NCBI GenBank assembly: GCA_030295235.1
Contig: AP026151.1
Span: 310,001-374,000 of the forward strand
Source: Fistulifera solaris
Taxonomy: Eukaryota; Bacillariophyta; Bacillariophyceae; Naviculales; Stauroneidaceae
DNA: 64,000 bases
Reading direction: 5' to 3'
In this document: piece after piece, positions 33,099 through 44,665 of the stretch
How the letters are laid out: every line of letters starts with the position of its first letter
Numbering within the stretch: the stretch's first letter is position 1
Made by a program: the position numbers and the translations under genes
The notes under the pieces: generated by a model
Databases searched by the model: none
Seen by the model: only the letters and a program-made list of their open reading frames with translations
What the model was told of the DNA's origin: nothing

Positions 33099-36000
33099 TC
33101 ACCGCTCAACGCAGCCAGTCCATTCGCACCTTCCGAGGACTTTTATTGACGAAGCGTTTGATACGCTTCGTGAATGAGAAGGGTCAGGGTTGGTCTGACT
33201 GGTAGAGTTGTCGCTATTCGATCTTTCATGCTTCTTCTTAGCACGGGCAAGCTCACGCTGCCTATCCCATTCTAATTGCAACTGCTCAATCCGTTTTCGT
33301 TGCTGCTCGGCTTCTTGAGCCAGTCGCTTTTCAAATTCCGCACGTTCCTTCTCGTGCTTCTCCAGCGTTTTCAAATGCTGTTCCTCGCGCTCCACTTTAC
33401 AACGTTGGAGACTATCCATGCGACTGTCGTACACTTTCCTTGCTCGTTGCAAATTCTTTTGAAAATCCTGGTCTAACTTCCGCAATTCATCATCCGACTC
33501 TTCTTCGTCAGAGTCAGCATCGTTGACATCCTTTCTGCTCATTTCACTAATGGGCGAAGTTGTTCGACTTTCCACATGAGCCTGCGGTAATGACCCGTCG
33601 TTGTTGTCATTATCGCCTGATGCTTTCATAGTGGGAGAGGGAGACTTATCCTCGGGTCGAGTCGAATCACCAGAGGCGGTCAAAGTTATCGTTGGGGCCA
33701 CTTGAGTAGTTATCTGAGGCGCAAGAATTGAATTCGGAATTGCGGTATGAATTTGCTCTAACGAAGTCGTCCGCGTTGGAGTTAGTGGTTGTAGGGGAGG
33801 ATCACATTGTGGCGGCACTTGTTGAGCGACGCTTTCATTGACTGAATATGGATGACTGGGCTGTCCTCCGGGGACTTGGGCTTGCACCGGAATGGGAGCC
33901 TGGCCGTTTTGACCAACATTTACGCGGGAAACATAGTCCGGTTGAAGAGATTGCTGGGCAGGCATGGCATTGATCGGGTGCGGCGGAGGACTAGGTCCCA
34001 TTGCTTGCACCATAGCTTGTTGAGATGGAGCAACGGGGAAGGACGATAATGAATGATGTTGTGGGACATGTATTTGCTGGTGTTCTGTCGGTACAGACTG
34101 ACTTGATCCGAACGCTTTCTGAGGTGTCAAATAGACTTGCTGCGGCACATGCTGCCCATTCACATTCAAATTAAAGTCTTGTTGAGGTTGAAAATGAGGG
34201 TGCGGAATCTGGGTTGATGAAACGTTCGGCTGAGAATAGTCGAACACTGGCGCGGAATGCGGAAAATGGGTGTTTTGGATCAGTGGTATTTGAACCGCTG
34301 GATTGTGCACATTTGCCCCCTGGAGAAACTGCGTCGGCTGCTGTTGCTGGTGCTGAAAGTTAACTGGTATTTGATGCTGGAAGGATGCATTTTGTGGATG
34401 CTGTACGTTTGCGTTCGGGTTTACAGGCACGGGCTGCGGCAGTTGCTGTTGAAACTGCTGTGCAGGTGGGTGAAGGGTGTGCTGTACAGGGTGATTTGCA
34501 ATTATATTCTGGGCGTTGCCAACTCTGACCGCATACCTATCCTGCTTCATTCTCGCAGCTCGAGCAAGTCCACTAATCGTTTCACTTATTTCCAAAACTG
34601 CTCCGTGGGGGATGCCAAGCTCCTGTACCATTTCCTTCGCTACTTGAATGGGGTCATCCTCGACAAGGTGAAAGTCAAACTGTACATTCTGTGTTTGGCC
34701 TTCGATTGGAAGAGTAACCACTAGCTTCAAAATTTCATCAGCGTATGGTCTTACGTTTTGGCCTTCATCCTCTATCACGACAGTGGCGACAACATAATTA
34801 AAAGTCGGCGTTTCTTGTCTCGAATCAACCGATTTGGTTTCAATGAAACTGGGAGCAGCTACTTCAGAAGGCTGCGGCACTGTGTTCTGAGTCGAACTAT
34901 CATCAATACCTCTTGACGTACTCATATTCGTGATATCTACACTTGTCTCTGCTGCGTCTCCAAGTATGGGAGCAACGGTCGCTGCATGCATTTGCTCGTC
35001 TTCTTTCCATTCAGTGTCACGACCCATTAATACTTTCACTTTTTTCATGTTCGTTTCACTCTCAGGCATTTCTTCAAATTCGTCACCATCATCATCATAT
35101 TCTGTGGCCGGTCGAGCTATCCGCGGTGGTAAGTCTGTTTCGTCATCATGAAGATTGTTACTTTCCATTGCTAAGGGATTCGACGTCGAGGATTGTGACT
35201 CAGCGGCTTCGGATATCATCGTTTCTCGCAGCGGAGGATCTACTATCACTTCATCGTCGTCGTTTTCGCGTATCGCTAAAAATGGGTGTTGAAGTAACTC
35301 TGTTGCCGATGGACGAATATAGTTGCCCTCGTTGTCTCGGTATCCTAAGCAAAAGTTAACAAAGTCTCGGGCATGCTTGCTCTGTATTCGACCGAGGATT
35401 TCTGGTGGTTCGCCACTGGATACTTTCTTGTATATTTGCGCCGGGTTGTTGCATTCTGAATACGGGATTTCTTGCGTAAATATCTCGAGCACGCACATTC
35501 CAAAAGCATAGATGTCGACTTTTTCGTCATAAGGCTTATCTTCGTACATATCAGGAGCCATAAATTCAGGTGTTCCAAGCACGCTGAGCACTCTCCCGTT
35601 TCGATGTACTGTACTAAGTCCAAGGTCGCCTATCCTTAGATCACCTGACGTTCCATTGATAAATATATTCTCGCTGTCGAATCAAGTGTGAGTACGCTAT
35701 CGCAAAGACGATTGCTGGTATTTGTTCTCTTTGTGTCCTTACCATTTGAGATCTCGATGAATGACAGGAGGATCTTGAGAATGCAAGTATTCAAGCCCCT
35801 TCAATATTTGTATAGCCCATCGTTTCGCGATTTTCCAGCGAATCACTTGCACTTTACTTATAAAAGCTTTCAAAGTCCCAGAGGAGAGAATTTCCGTAAC
35901 AAAGTTGACTTCTTGTCGTTCTCGATTCACCCACGACCCATGAAAACTGATAATATTGTGATGATGCAGCCTTTCCAAGAGTCGTACTTCATTGACAATT

Positions 36001-36656
36001 CGGTTTCGCTCGTTCTTTGGTACTCCGGATAAATTCACAACGTTCCAAGCAACCTCAATTCCTTCCTGCGTGTCGTATGCTCGGTAAACATCCTTTGAGG
36101 CTCCGCTCCCCAGTTTTTCTCGAAAGCGCACATAACGACCTCCGGGGGACCTTTCCATGATAGCATTCTGTATCTCCGGGCTACTGATGTACTCGTTTAG
36201 ATCATTGGAAATCGAATTGCTGACTGGGTCGGTGCGAGCGGGTGCCGAAACGACCGATCCAAGCGCTGATCTCGTGTCATCCTTAGCATTTGCTAATGAA
36301 GACTCTTTCGCAGCAACATCTACTGTCGCCGAATCTGAAATTGTATGACTAAGAGGCTGTACGAACGACGCTGCTGGGTCTCCCAATTTCCCGTCGTCTT
36401 GTCCGTCTGCTGAAGCTTCCAGAAAAATAACTTGCTTGGGTACTTCCATTTCCGCTACTTCGGTATCGAATGTCTGCAGCAACGCTGGTTCTAAAGAAGC
36501 AGGAAGCGTCACTGCGGATACAACGGACTCATCTTTTTCTTTCGAAAGCTTCATGTCCGGTACATCGAGATTCGTGTTGTTGACGCAATCATATGCGCTT
36601 TTTTCGGGAAGATCGATGGTGCTGAGTATCATATTTCCCAAATCTGACGATTCCAT
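33099..36656 (-). CDS. WNK-type serine/threonine protein kinase with long Gln/Pro-rich tail, one intron
   Basis: Exons 35743-36656 and 33099-35673; the intron 35674-35742 interrupts HRDLK-C-ENIF in phase 2. 1,162 residues from ATG 36656. The kinase domain starts at about residue 170: GSGASKDVYRAYD supplies the Lys in the glycine loop, while the beta-3 position reads EVAWNVV with no Lys, the defining WNK arrangement. Catalytic loop HRDLKCENIF, then GDLGLS in place of DFG, and GTPEFMAPDMYE. Past the kinase lies an OSR/WNK autoinhibitory-like segment (KLVVTLPIEG..VQFDFHLVEDDP..VAKEMVQELG), a Gln/Pro/His-rich region, then a strongly charged coiled coil (KTLEKHEKERAEFEKRLAQE). WNKs sense chloride and osmotic state in other eukaryotes. 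Confidence 0.9.
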
Positions 36657-37583
36657 TTTGTTTGTGTTTCCAAAAATCAAGCAGATTTAATGTGAAGTCG
36701 GCAATTGAGAGAGTTGGAGAGTCAGGACAGCCTTCTGATAATAAGTGGCGGCAAAAACGGTGACGTTCAACAACTGGTAATTGCAACAAGATCGTCACTG
36801 AATCTATAAATCAAATTCAAGGTTATATTATCACGTCAAGCAACTGAAACTCCGGTTTCGCATAGAGAGAAGCGTTTGGATTGACTAATCAATACTCTTT
36901 CATAAGCAGAAGTCGTCTTCTCAGGTGATAGACGGGCAACGCCACAATGAAAGAGGAGTTCGGGGCATCGAACGTCGCAGGGGGGAGGCGGAACTTCAAC
37001 GAATACCGGATGTAGCTGTTGGGACTTTATTATTCGTTATTGTGTAACAAATTCTTGGTGACTCCACTATTGTTACTATACTATGATTCAATTAAGATCA
37101 AGACGATTTTTATTTATTGTCCAGCTGGTACTAATCCTACTTGCACCTTGGTAAATAGGGAACAAAAATTTCATTACAGCTAGCTGCACGCGCGCCTGCT
37201 TCCATTATTTCAAGGTCATTCGAATTTCGAATAGATGTCGCATCGGGTATCTGGCAGTATGCAGTGAACTTCAAGATGTCTTTTTGTATACGCTCTAAAT
37301 GTAGACGGAAATTTTGGAGGACTTACTACTGTATAAGAAAATCAGAAAAATTAAGTAATCTTAACCTTAGCACATTTTTGGGAGATCACGCAATGAACAG
37401 ATTTACAGATTTATCTCAAACTCTTTCTCTAGTAGACTGGTTCCCCGCACGCAAGGAGCCGTAATCGTCTATTATTTACCTGGTATTGCCTTGGCAGTAA
37501 TAAATTAGGTCATCCGTGATTCACCAGACTTTCTCCAAATGCTTTTCAAACCTTACATTTTCACGGCGGAAAGCTGTCTGTTC
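36657..37583. other. Intergenic, nothing recognised
   Basis: About 930 bp upstream of the WNK gene and downstream of the membrane-protein gene. A/T-rich; no supported gene, RNA or repeat. The WNK promoter should lie in the part next to 36657. Confidence 0.45.
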
Positions 37584-38209
37584 CTAGTAGACACCTGGCT
37601 TAAAAATCATCATACCGTATATCGCTAACAAGAAGAGGCATGAAACCACATTTGAGACGCGACGTAGCTCATAAATTGTAGGCCTTTTCTCACCCAAAGA
37701 ATTCTCCAAAGCAGATTGAGCTTTAAATTGAGTTGAGCGATCCGTAAATTCCCACCACAAACCAAAAGCAAGAAGTAGAAGCAGTGTACTTTGAACATGA
37801 AACGGTGCCATTTGAAAACTACCGTATCGAATACAAGCATTCCCGATACCAGATACAATGGATCCTGTCAAAGCTGGGAGAACGATCCATTCTTCGACAA
37901 CAGGGACTTTTTCGAACCAAAGCCTCTGGGTTGGCACACTACCACTCTCGACCACCATCCACTCAAGAACAGCTGTCGTAATAACACACCCTGCAAACAA
38001 CATGCCGCTCACTGCATGTACGAAATTGAGAGTCGTGAAAGGAACTTCCGCGAGAGCCGCCGGCCAACAACCACGAAAATAGTTGTTGGCGACGAAGATA
38101 CTCATGGCGAATGGCCACACGTCAGAGAAAGTCGATCTTATTCGTGATGCCACTCGATCATTCGAGCTATATCCGTCTTCTGGCTTCAATGATAGAGCGA
38201 ATCAGCCAT
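37584..38209 (-). CDS. Multi-pass membrane protein of unknown function
   Basis: The main frame (37584-38189) lacks an ATG near its beginning. An ATG at 38209 (MAD..) joins it if one base is missing at AA 38200-38201, giving 209 codons. Four hydrophobic segments: LNFVHAVSGMLFAGCVITTA, IVLPALTGSIVSGIGNACI, STLLLLLAFGLWWEF and VVSCLFLLAIYGMMIF. The HAVSGMLFAGCV segment resembles integral-membrane proteins of the DUF2269/CopD type, but identity cannot be judged by eye. Function unknown; the start is uncertain. Confidence 0.5.
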
Positions 38210-38777
38210 TTAATCGATGACAACGAACGTGATTCGCATCTATCCTTATCGTGCCCTCTCTGTGACCAGTAAGTGACGGCAGGACGGGGAGAAACGATTC
38301 TGCTGGCGTGCGAAACCACAAGCAAAGGCTGATGACGAAGAAGGTCTTCATGGTGTTTATATACGCAATGTTGATGGTATTTGAGCGATTATTTTTCCGG
38401 AAAGGTATGGAAGAATTGTGATGGCATGAAAAAGCGAACCGAAGGCAAAAAATCGTTCGATGATCGTCTCGTGACTGAAATACAGTCGTGGAAATGTTAA
38501 GGGTTGCATTTTTTAAACCCCAAAGTTAGTACTTACACCATCATAGTCAACTTTATCCGGTAGTTCTTAGTACTATATTAAAGTTATAAACGTGTTTTCT
38601 ATATAATGAGAAAACCAATAACCGGTAGTGAAAATAAAATTCTTTCAAAAAATTTGCGCTCACAAATCCGAAGCGACAACGACGAAATGAGAACAGTTTA
38701 TTGATGCTCAACGCAAGGAGCAATGACTTTAGGTTCGTCGACAATGGTCATCTTGCCACAATAATTCATAATCAATC
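38210..38777. other. Divergent intergenic region with one palindrome copy
   Basis: About 570 bp between head-to-head genes. It contains a single copy of the CGTGACTG..CAGTCGTGG palindrome (38470-38491) otherwise found bordering the 217-bp repeat. The rest is A/T-rich without features. Confidence 0.5.
38470..38491. repeat. Solo copy of the TGACTG/CAGTCR palindrome element
   Basis: CGTGACTGAAATACAGTCGTGG; arms TGACTG and CAGTC(A/G) around an A/T-rich loop, the same core as at 46188, 46398, 54807 and 55242. Confidence 0.6.
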
Positions 38778-40239
38778 ATGTTGCTTTCCGTTGTCATAAT
38801 TAGCCTAGTATGCCTTGCTGTCTCTCAGCCACTGGGAGGCGATGCCGGTCGAAGAATGGAGTTTATCAATCTGACGGGCAAAAGGTCGATATCGATTGGC
38901 AGGATCCTAGCACTGGTGCGACTTATCCACTTGCGTCGAATACCCCCGAGAATCAGAGCATATCGTTCAATTCATTTGCCAATCACAAATTTGTTATTCG
39001 TGCACATGCAAATGAAAATTCAACGGTGCATGAAGTAATCGTTCAAGTTCTGGAAGACCAAATGGACCAGAAAGTTGTTCTGAAGGAGGGTCTTGAAGTA
39101 GAACGTTTATTAGTTAATTATGAAAGGATTTCATATGAGAAGGAGGACGAGGCCGATGTGTCGTCCAGCTCTGCAAATTACATAATTGGCTTAACTGGGG
39201 GTGACTCACAGAAAGCTGCCCATACAGTGCTCGAGAAATGCCGCAAGGAAGCCTCGCTCCGACTGGCGATGGGTGTGAACGTGGATAGAGTATCCGAGTC
39301 GCTTTCGTCGTGTATGGAACAGCAGGCGTCAGCTGTCCTAATGGACATGGATGAAAAGCTTTCTGTTCAAGCGTCCGTGCTAAAGCAAATATCAACGTTG
39401 GCCGAAAACTACACATGTGCCGATCCGCTTAAGGAAACGAATGAACCTATTGAAGAGAGAACTTGGGAATACGAAGGCGTTTCCCGTAATGTTGGTGTTC
39501 TTCACAATAGACCATCAAGTCAGATTCATGTGCTCCATGATTTCATTTCTGCCGAAGAGTGCGAAGCTATCCGAAAGGCCGCCGAACCGACACTACACCG
39601 TGGGACGGTTGCGGATGGGGCTGGTGGTAGTAAACTAAGCGAGAATCGAAAGGCTTGGCAAGCAGGTGTTACGTACGACGCTGAGAATCCAAACGATCCT
39701 ATTCTGATGGTCAAGAAAAGGCTTTTTGCTTACGCGAACAATGTCACTGGATATGAAATGGAATTGCCCGGTCAAGAGGATCTGATGTCAATCCAATACT
39801 TTGGAAGTGGAGTTGATAACCCAACTCCCGATCGCTATACCCCTCATTGTAAGTATTCGAGATGTTTACTGATCGAGCCGTCATTTTTCTCATACTCATC
39901 TCATCGTCTCTAGGTGACGGGGAATGTAACGGATTCCCGCACAAGAAAGGTGGCCGTGTCGCCACCATGGTAATGTACTGTGATGTTCCTGAATTGGGCG
40001 GCGCGACCAACTTTCAGCATGCTAACGTCTACGTCAAACCCAAAGTTGGGGCAGCCGCTTTTTTCTCATACCTCAACCCAACCACAAGAAAATCCGAAGA
40101 AGGTTTTACCACTCACTCAGGCTGCCCTGTCCTTCTTGGAACGAAAAGGATTGCTGTGCAGTGGATGCGAATAGGGGTGACCTCCGACGAACCATGGGAT
40201 TCCTTCGATACAAACACTATTTCAAAGAAGAAGTACTAA
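38778..40239 (+). CDS. Secretory prolyl 4-hydroxylase with N-terminal VHL-like domain, one intron, one frame break
   Basis: Signal peptide MLLSVVIISLVCLAVSQP, then a beta-rich segment (MEFINLTG..VDIDWQDPSTG..FNSFANHKFVIR) that resembles the VHL beta domain. The C-terminal 200 residues are a 2-oxoglutarate/Fe(II) dioxygenase: VLHDFISAEECEAI, the metal ligands in YTPHCDG (His and Asp), the distal His in FTTHSGCPV and basic KRIAVQWMR. It should hydroxylate prolines in secreted or ER proteins. Intron 39849-39913 splits PHC-DGE. One base appears missing at GGG 38876-38878, where NLTG continues as QKVDIDW. 466 codons in total. Confidence 0.85.
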
Positions 40240-40294
40240 AGAGAGTTTGATTTTTGTTTTTTCTATTTGTTTATATTTTGAATTGATTTTGTTT

Positions 40295-43011
40295 CTATGC
40301 CTCTGGGTCTACCCACAGCTTGCACTCCTCACCGATCGGTGCCATCCAGGTTACCGTGTCGGTGATTGTGTTCTCATAGTAAAATTTACCATCTGCGTCT
40401 CTGTGTTGTATCCATACAACATCCAGTTCTCTTTCAAACTGCTTGCCAGCGTCCGATTTCTTTTGAATCCACCAAAAGTACAAGATGGGGTAAACGAACA
40501 TGCAAATGAGCACCGGCCAAGGGAAAGCTCCGGCCACTAACTGCTTCGCTCTGTACTTGTTCGGATCTGCATGGACTTGGATACGAATTGTTTTCCGCAA
40601 TAGCTGGCATGTGGGTGTCCAGAAGGATTCCTCTGGTGTGCTTAGAACGTCAATTGGGCAATCACCAAAAAGAATCGCAATCTGTAGCTTTGTCTCGCCG
40701 GCTTGGTGATTCTGATATTCGAGGTTGCTGAATATAAGGGTCATGTCTTCGGGAAAGGCTCTGAACGTTACATTTCCCCTCGCCATGGATCTTCTCCCGT
40801 GTACAAGTTCTGTGTACTTCCATCCGGCCTCTTTCAGACTCACGAATCCATGAGGAATATCGACAATGACGGTAGCTTTGCGCGAGCGAAAGCCGCTGCT
40901 TCCGATGCTGATTCCATTGATTGCAACCAAACTGCAGTCTTCGTTTAAGTTCTGGCTACCGCTGCATGTTGCGTTTGTCATCTTGTGTAACGAAGACTCT
41001 TGCACCTTTATTGTTTCTGTAGGAAGTGTCAACGACAACTGATCCAACTGGCACACAACTTGGATTTTGTGGGAAAAGCCATCCGAGGTGCTCGCGATTT
41101 CGGACGAGTTACCAACAAAGGCAACCACACGGAAAAGAAAGTAGCATTCGCTGTTGTCTTTCCGTGACACATTTCCAGAGACGGATTGTATGTAAACGCA
41201 AATCCATTTTCGTACGGAAATGCGTCGCTCATATCGTCCAGTAGCTGTCCCGCTTCAACTCGGCCCTTGGGTCCTAACAGCTGTCCTTGTGTGTCGACTG
41301 AATCTACGAAAAGACTGATTCTTCGTTTCATACCAGAGTTGTCGGCCCCGCAAACAACGATGTTCTTTTCGTTTCTTACACCTTGCTGGATAATTGACGC
41401 CGTTGAGTTGCCGCTCAAAGCCGATAGGATTCGAATCGGCACCACTTCCTCCGTTGACCAAAGTCCGCCTTGATCTTGAACTCGGAAGGAAAACGAATCT
41501 TGTGCTCCTTCACTTCCGTGAACGGCGGGAACGGATACTTCATCCGATAACAGGTCGTAGTCAATGTAGATTGATCCAGAATCGTCGCTGCTCCCAACTA
41601 TATTGTTCAGCAAAGTCAAGGGTGTCCCGTGATGCAAATTATCTTCACGAAACGCGTTCACCGAGAGGTGCAAGCGTCCGTATTGGGGCGGCTGGGTGAT
41701 CTCAAAATTGCGAATCGAGTCACCAATATCTTTGTCAAAGCCGCTGAGTTGGATTCGGCTTTGCGATCCTTCGTACAAACGAACTTCCTCAACCGGCAAG
41801 GCAATGGGCGGATCGTTCACGGAGAGAACTCGAACGGTGGCAGTGGAAATCGCTTCACATTGTCGGGAGTGAAACAATGTAGCGTCCGACCAGACGCAAA
41901 ACTCAAAGCTGGTCATGTCCGCATCTTCCGAGTGCTGATCCAACGGAGGAACGTAGATCAGCTCTCCGATGGGCGATTCCACCGAAATGAGACTGAACTG
42001 AGACGAAGGACTCTTGATTGGGCTACCATTCGCTTGATAAAGTCGGCCCACTGTCGGCAGGGTCACCAAGTAAAAACACACGCGCGGCAATGGCACTGGT
42101 GCTGTCACATTGTGATCGGTCTGCAACTCGCGAACGACAATGTTTTTGGACGTGTATGGGAGCACAATTCGCCCGGTGTCTTCCAACGGCGCCTCGGTGC
42201 GATACCAATCATTTTCGTGCGATCCTGGTACATCTTCGGCGTCTTCATGGATCACAAACGCCGCATCTTGACTCTGGGGAATAGAAGCGGGCAACCCTTG
42301 AAGAATCAGATCATTCGCGTTGGGTGAATCGCCAGAAAACAAGGTCATTTGATGCAGAATACCCTTCCACACGGAAGAATCCGACAGAGGATAACCCATG
42401 AAGATCAATTTTGTCGAGATCCATGACTTCAAACTGAATCGCTGCCGTGCAAGGGTAGCCGATGTCCCATTGATGAAAATCTCTTGGCTGTTATCGTTCA
42501 ACGTCACAAGGAAATGCGTCATGCCTTGCGTCTTGTTCAAACCCACGCGAATCGACTGGCAGGGCTCAACGAACTGGTCGGCCGTACGATAGGTGATCAA
42601 GAAGCTGTCCCGTTGCTGATGCACTTGGAAATCAATTCCCTGTTGATCACAAATCGATAATCCCTGCAGATTCTTCTTCCCCACAATTGTCATAATAGTT
42701 TTGCGGTCTTCCGGTGTCACAGTATCCAATTCGAGCCAAAGTTCAATCGATAGATTGTTTCTCACCAGAAGCGAGTCGAGCTTTCCGTTCGAATGCATAT
42801 GAAACGCCTGGGTGTCATTGTCGCTCGCTTGAATACCCATGGAGGCATCACAACTGGTCGTATTCTTGTTGCGAACGAGCTGAATATCACCCGTCCCGAA
42901 GATTCCCTTGTCCAGGCAAGTCTCTCGCGTGAACGAAAATCGTCGAACGGCATTCTGCGCAGTGACCAAGCTGCAGAGCAAGACCGTCAAGGCGAATGAG
43001 AAGGATCGCAT
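40295..43011 (-). CDS. Type I membrane protein: LamG-like and cadherin-like ectodomain, one TM, cytoplasmic WW domain; one frame break
   Basis: From ATG 43011, signal peptide MRSFSFALTVLLCSLVTAQ. A LamG/concanavalin-like domain follows (SIELWLELDTV, GMTHFLVTLNDNSQEIFING, SSVWKGILHQMTLF), then tandem cadherin/CSPG-like repeats (LPTVGRLYQANG, VLSVNDPPIALP, QPPQYGRLHL) with many N-glycosylation sequons. Near the end is a membrane segment (FPWPVLICMFVYPILYFWW) and then a WW-type domain, VVWIQHRDADGKFYYENTIT followed by VTWMAP. WW domains bind proline motifs, so a receptor or adhesion role linked to the cytoplasm is inferred. The frame shifts at the A4 run 41133-41136, which reads one base short. 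906 codons in total. Confidence 0.7.
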
Positions 43012-43020
43012 GGTGGTCAA

Positions 43021-43448
43021 AGGTTGATGAATGAAAAGTAGTTGCTGTTGTTGCTGCTGTCTTTAAATCGCTCACAATACAGTGAATGATTTTGGACGTC
43101 AAGTCGTTTTATGAGCATGTTGTTGAGAGAGAAAAGGAATTGCAGGAGACCAGTTTTCATTTGCTTGCAATAAAAAAATGAAAACTGGTCTCCATGTTGT
43201 TGCGGCGAGACCAGTTTATTTCGCTTGAAAAATTTCGACGCGACTCACCGACGGCCAGACGGTTATAGTGTATGTGAAAATCGTGTTCTGTACCAGTAAG
43301 GCGAATACATGTTTTCCGCCGTTGTTTGCGACTTGCGACCTGTTGACTTTCTCACGCGCATTATTGAACGGCAACAATAATAAACCATGCAACAAACGAT
43401 CGCAACACAAACTATATAAAAAGACTACGTAGTATTATCTTGACGAAA
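43021..43448. other. Divergent intergenic region containing the 18-bp hairpin
   Basis: About 430 bp. Apart from the hairpin at 43145-43193 and its partial third arm, nothing else is recognised; both flanking promoters must be here. Confidence 0.5.
43145..43193. repeat. Perfect 18-bp inverted repeat (hairpin) with a nearby partial copy
   Basis: Arm GGAGACCAGTTTTCATTT at 43145-43162 and its exact reverse complement at 43176-43193, loop 13 bp. A third partial arm GAGACCAGTTT is at 43207-43217. It lies in the head-to-head gap between the LamG/WW gene and the actin-related gene. Confidence 0.85.
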
Positions 43449-44490
43449 ATGACAGAATTATCACCCACTTCCCCCACGCGACAACCGCGATCATCACTGG
43501 GCAATCAGGCCCGTAATTTGCTGCGAATCCCCACAAGTCGATTGGCATCGCCCAAGGGGCCTCCGATTCTGGTCGAGCTGTTCTTGAATCAAGGAATTAT
43601 AACGGTGGGTTGGGTCGGGCAACCGCGACATCAAGTCCTTCGCTTTGTAAGCATACCGAGCCGTATTCTGACAGCTCCCGAGTATTATCGCGAGTACGCG
43701 AGTATTCTTCTCGAAGCGATGGAGTGGTTGGGGAGTGAAAGCCGCCAATCGACGTGTTTGCGTGTGTCACGATTATGGATACGATCTACCGACCGCTTGT
43801 CAAGAAGCTGTCGAACGTATCTTGCTGTTGACAGCGGGAGTCGAAGCCGTGTCGTTTCAGAATACATGGTGGACGGTTCCCGCCGCAGTGCCGGCGATTT
43901 CAGATGCCTTACTGGTGGCTGTGACGATGACCGGAGTTCATTGTTACGCGTACGCCGCCGGAGATGTGTTGCCGTTTACATTTCAGTCTTGTACGACGAA
44001 TCAACACTATACGGCGCAAACGCCCGCAGCGGAATGGCAACAACAGCTCCAACAATGGCTCACTTCGAGAGAAAACAATTTGATTACCGCAATGTTGGCT
44101 TGTTTACAAGCTTGCCCACGAGCCGCTCGTAGTGCTGTTGTACATAATATTTGGTTGGTAGGATATGGAATAGTGGATGTACCACGATACAGCCATATGG
44201 TTGCCAAGACGTTGAAACTGCGACTCGAAGGCCACTCTCCAACAGTTTCACAAGATTCAAATCCAGCTGTAGAGAACGATGATTCGACTCCCCAATCGAC
44301 ACAATTTCCTATTGGTATCAAAGAATTACAGCCTTTAGCTCCCCACGTTTCTGCTTTGATGGTGGACTCGTCTGATTTGACATGGTTGGGTGCTAGTCGA
44401 TGGGCCCACCGCCTGCACGGTGTCGATCCGGATGCAAAATCGTTTCAGTGGAAATTTGCAAGTCCCAGTGACCCAGCCAGGAAAGACTAG
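43449..44490 (+). CDS. Divergent actin-related protein (Arp10/Arp11-like), one frame break
   Basis: 346 residues with the break resolved. The actin-fold order is visible: VELFLNQGIITVGWVGQPRH (first phosphate-loop region, degenerate), YREYASILLEAMEWL, RRVCVCHDYG, AVERILLLTAGVEAVSFQ (as in actin/Arp subdomain 1), and near the end SSDLTWLGASRWA, matching the WIGGSI region of actins. ATP-binding residues are poorly kept, as in Arp10/Arp11 of dynactin, which caps the Arp1 filament. Assignment is by pattern and tentative. The frame changes in the G4 run 43730-43733, which seems to carry one extra base; WLGVKAANRRV then reads through. Confidence 0.55.
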
Positions 44491-44665
44491 GAAAACACAC
44501 ATCATCCAAGCATATTTTTATGCATTATGCTATTCCCTAATCAACCGTTCATCTGCGAAACAGGTAGCGATGCAACCACTGTTTGGTTGCTCAAAGAAGC
44601 GCAGGCAAGAAAACGATTAGTCTCGCGATACATAGCAGTTCGGCGAACTTCTGCCCTATCCGTTG

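Noticed and set aside
41629-42327. Plus-strand 232-codon frame
   Set aside because: Antisense to the LamG/WW gene, which has domains in the same bases; typical mirror frame.
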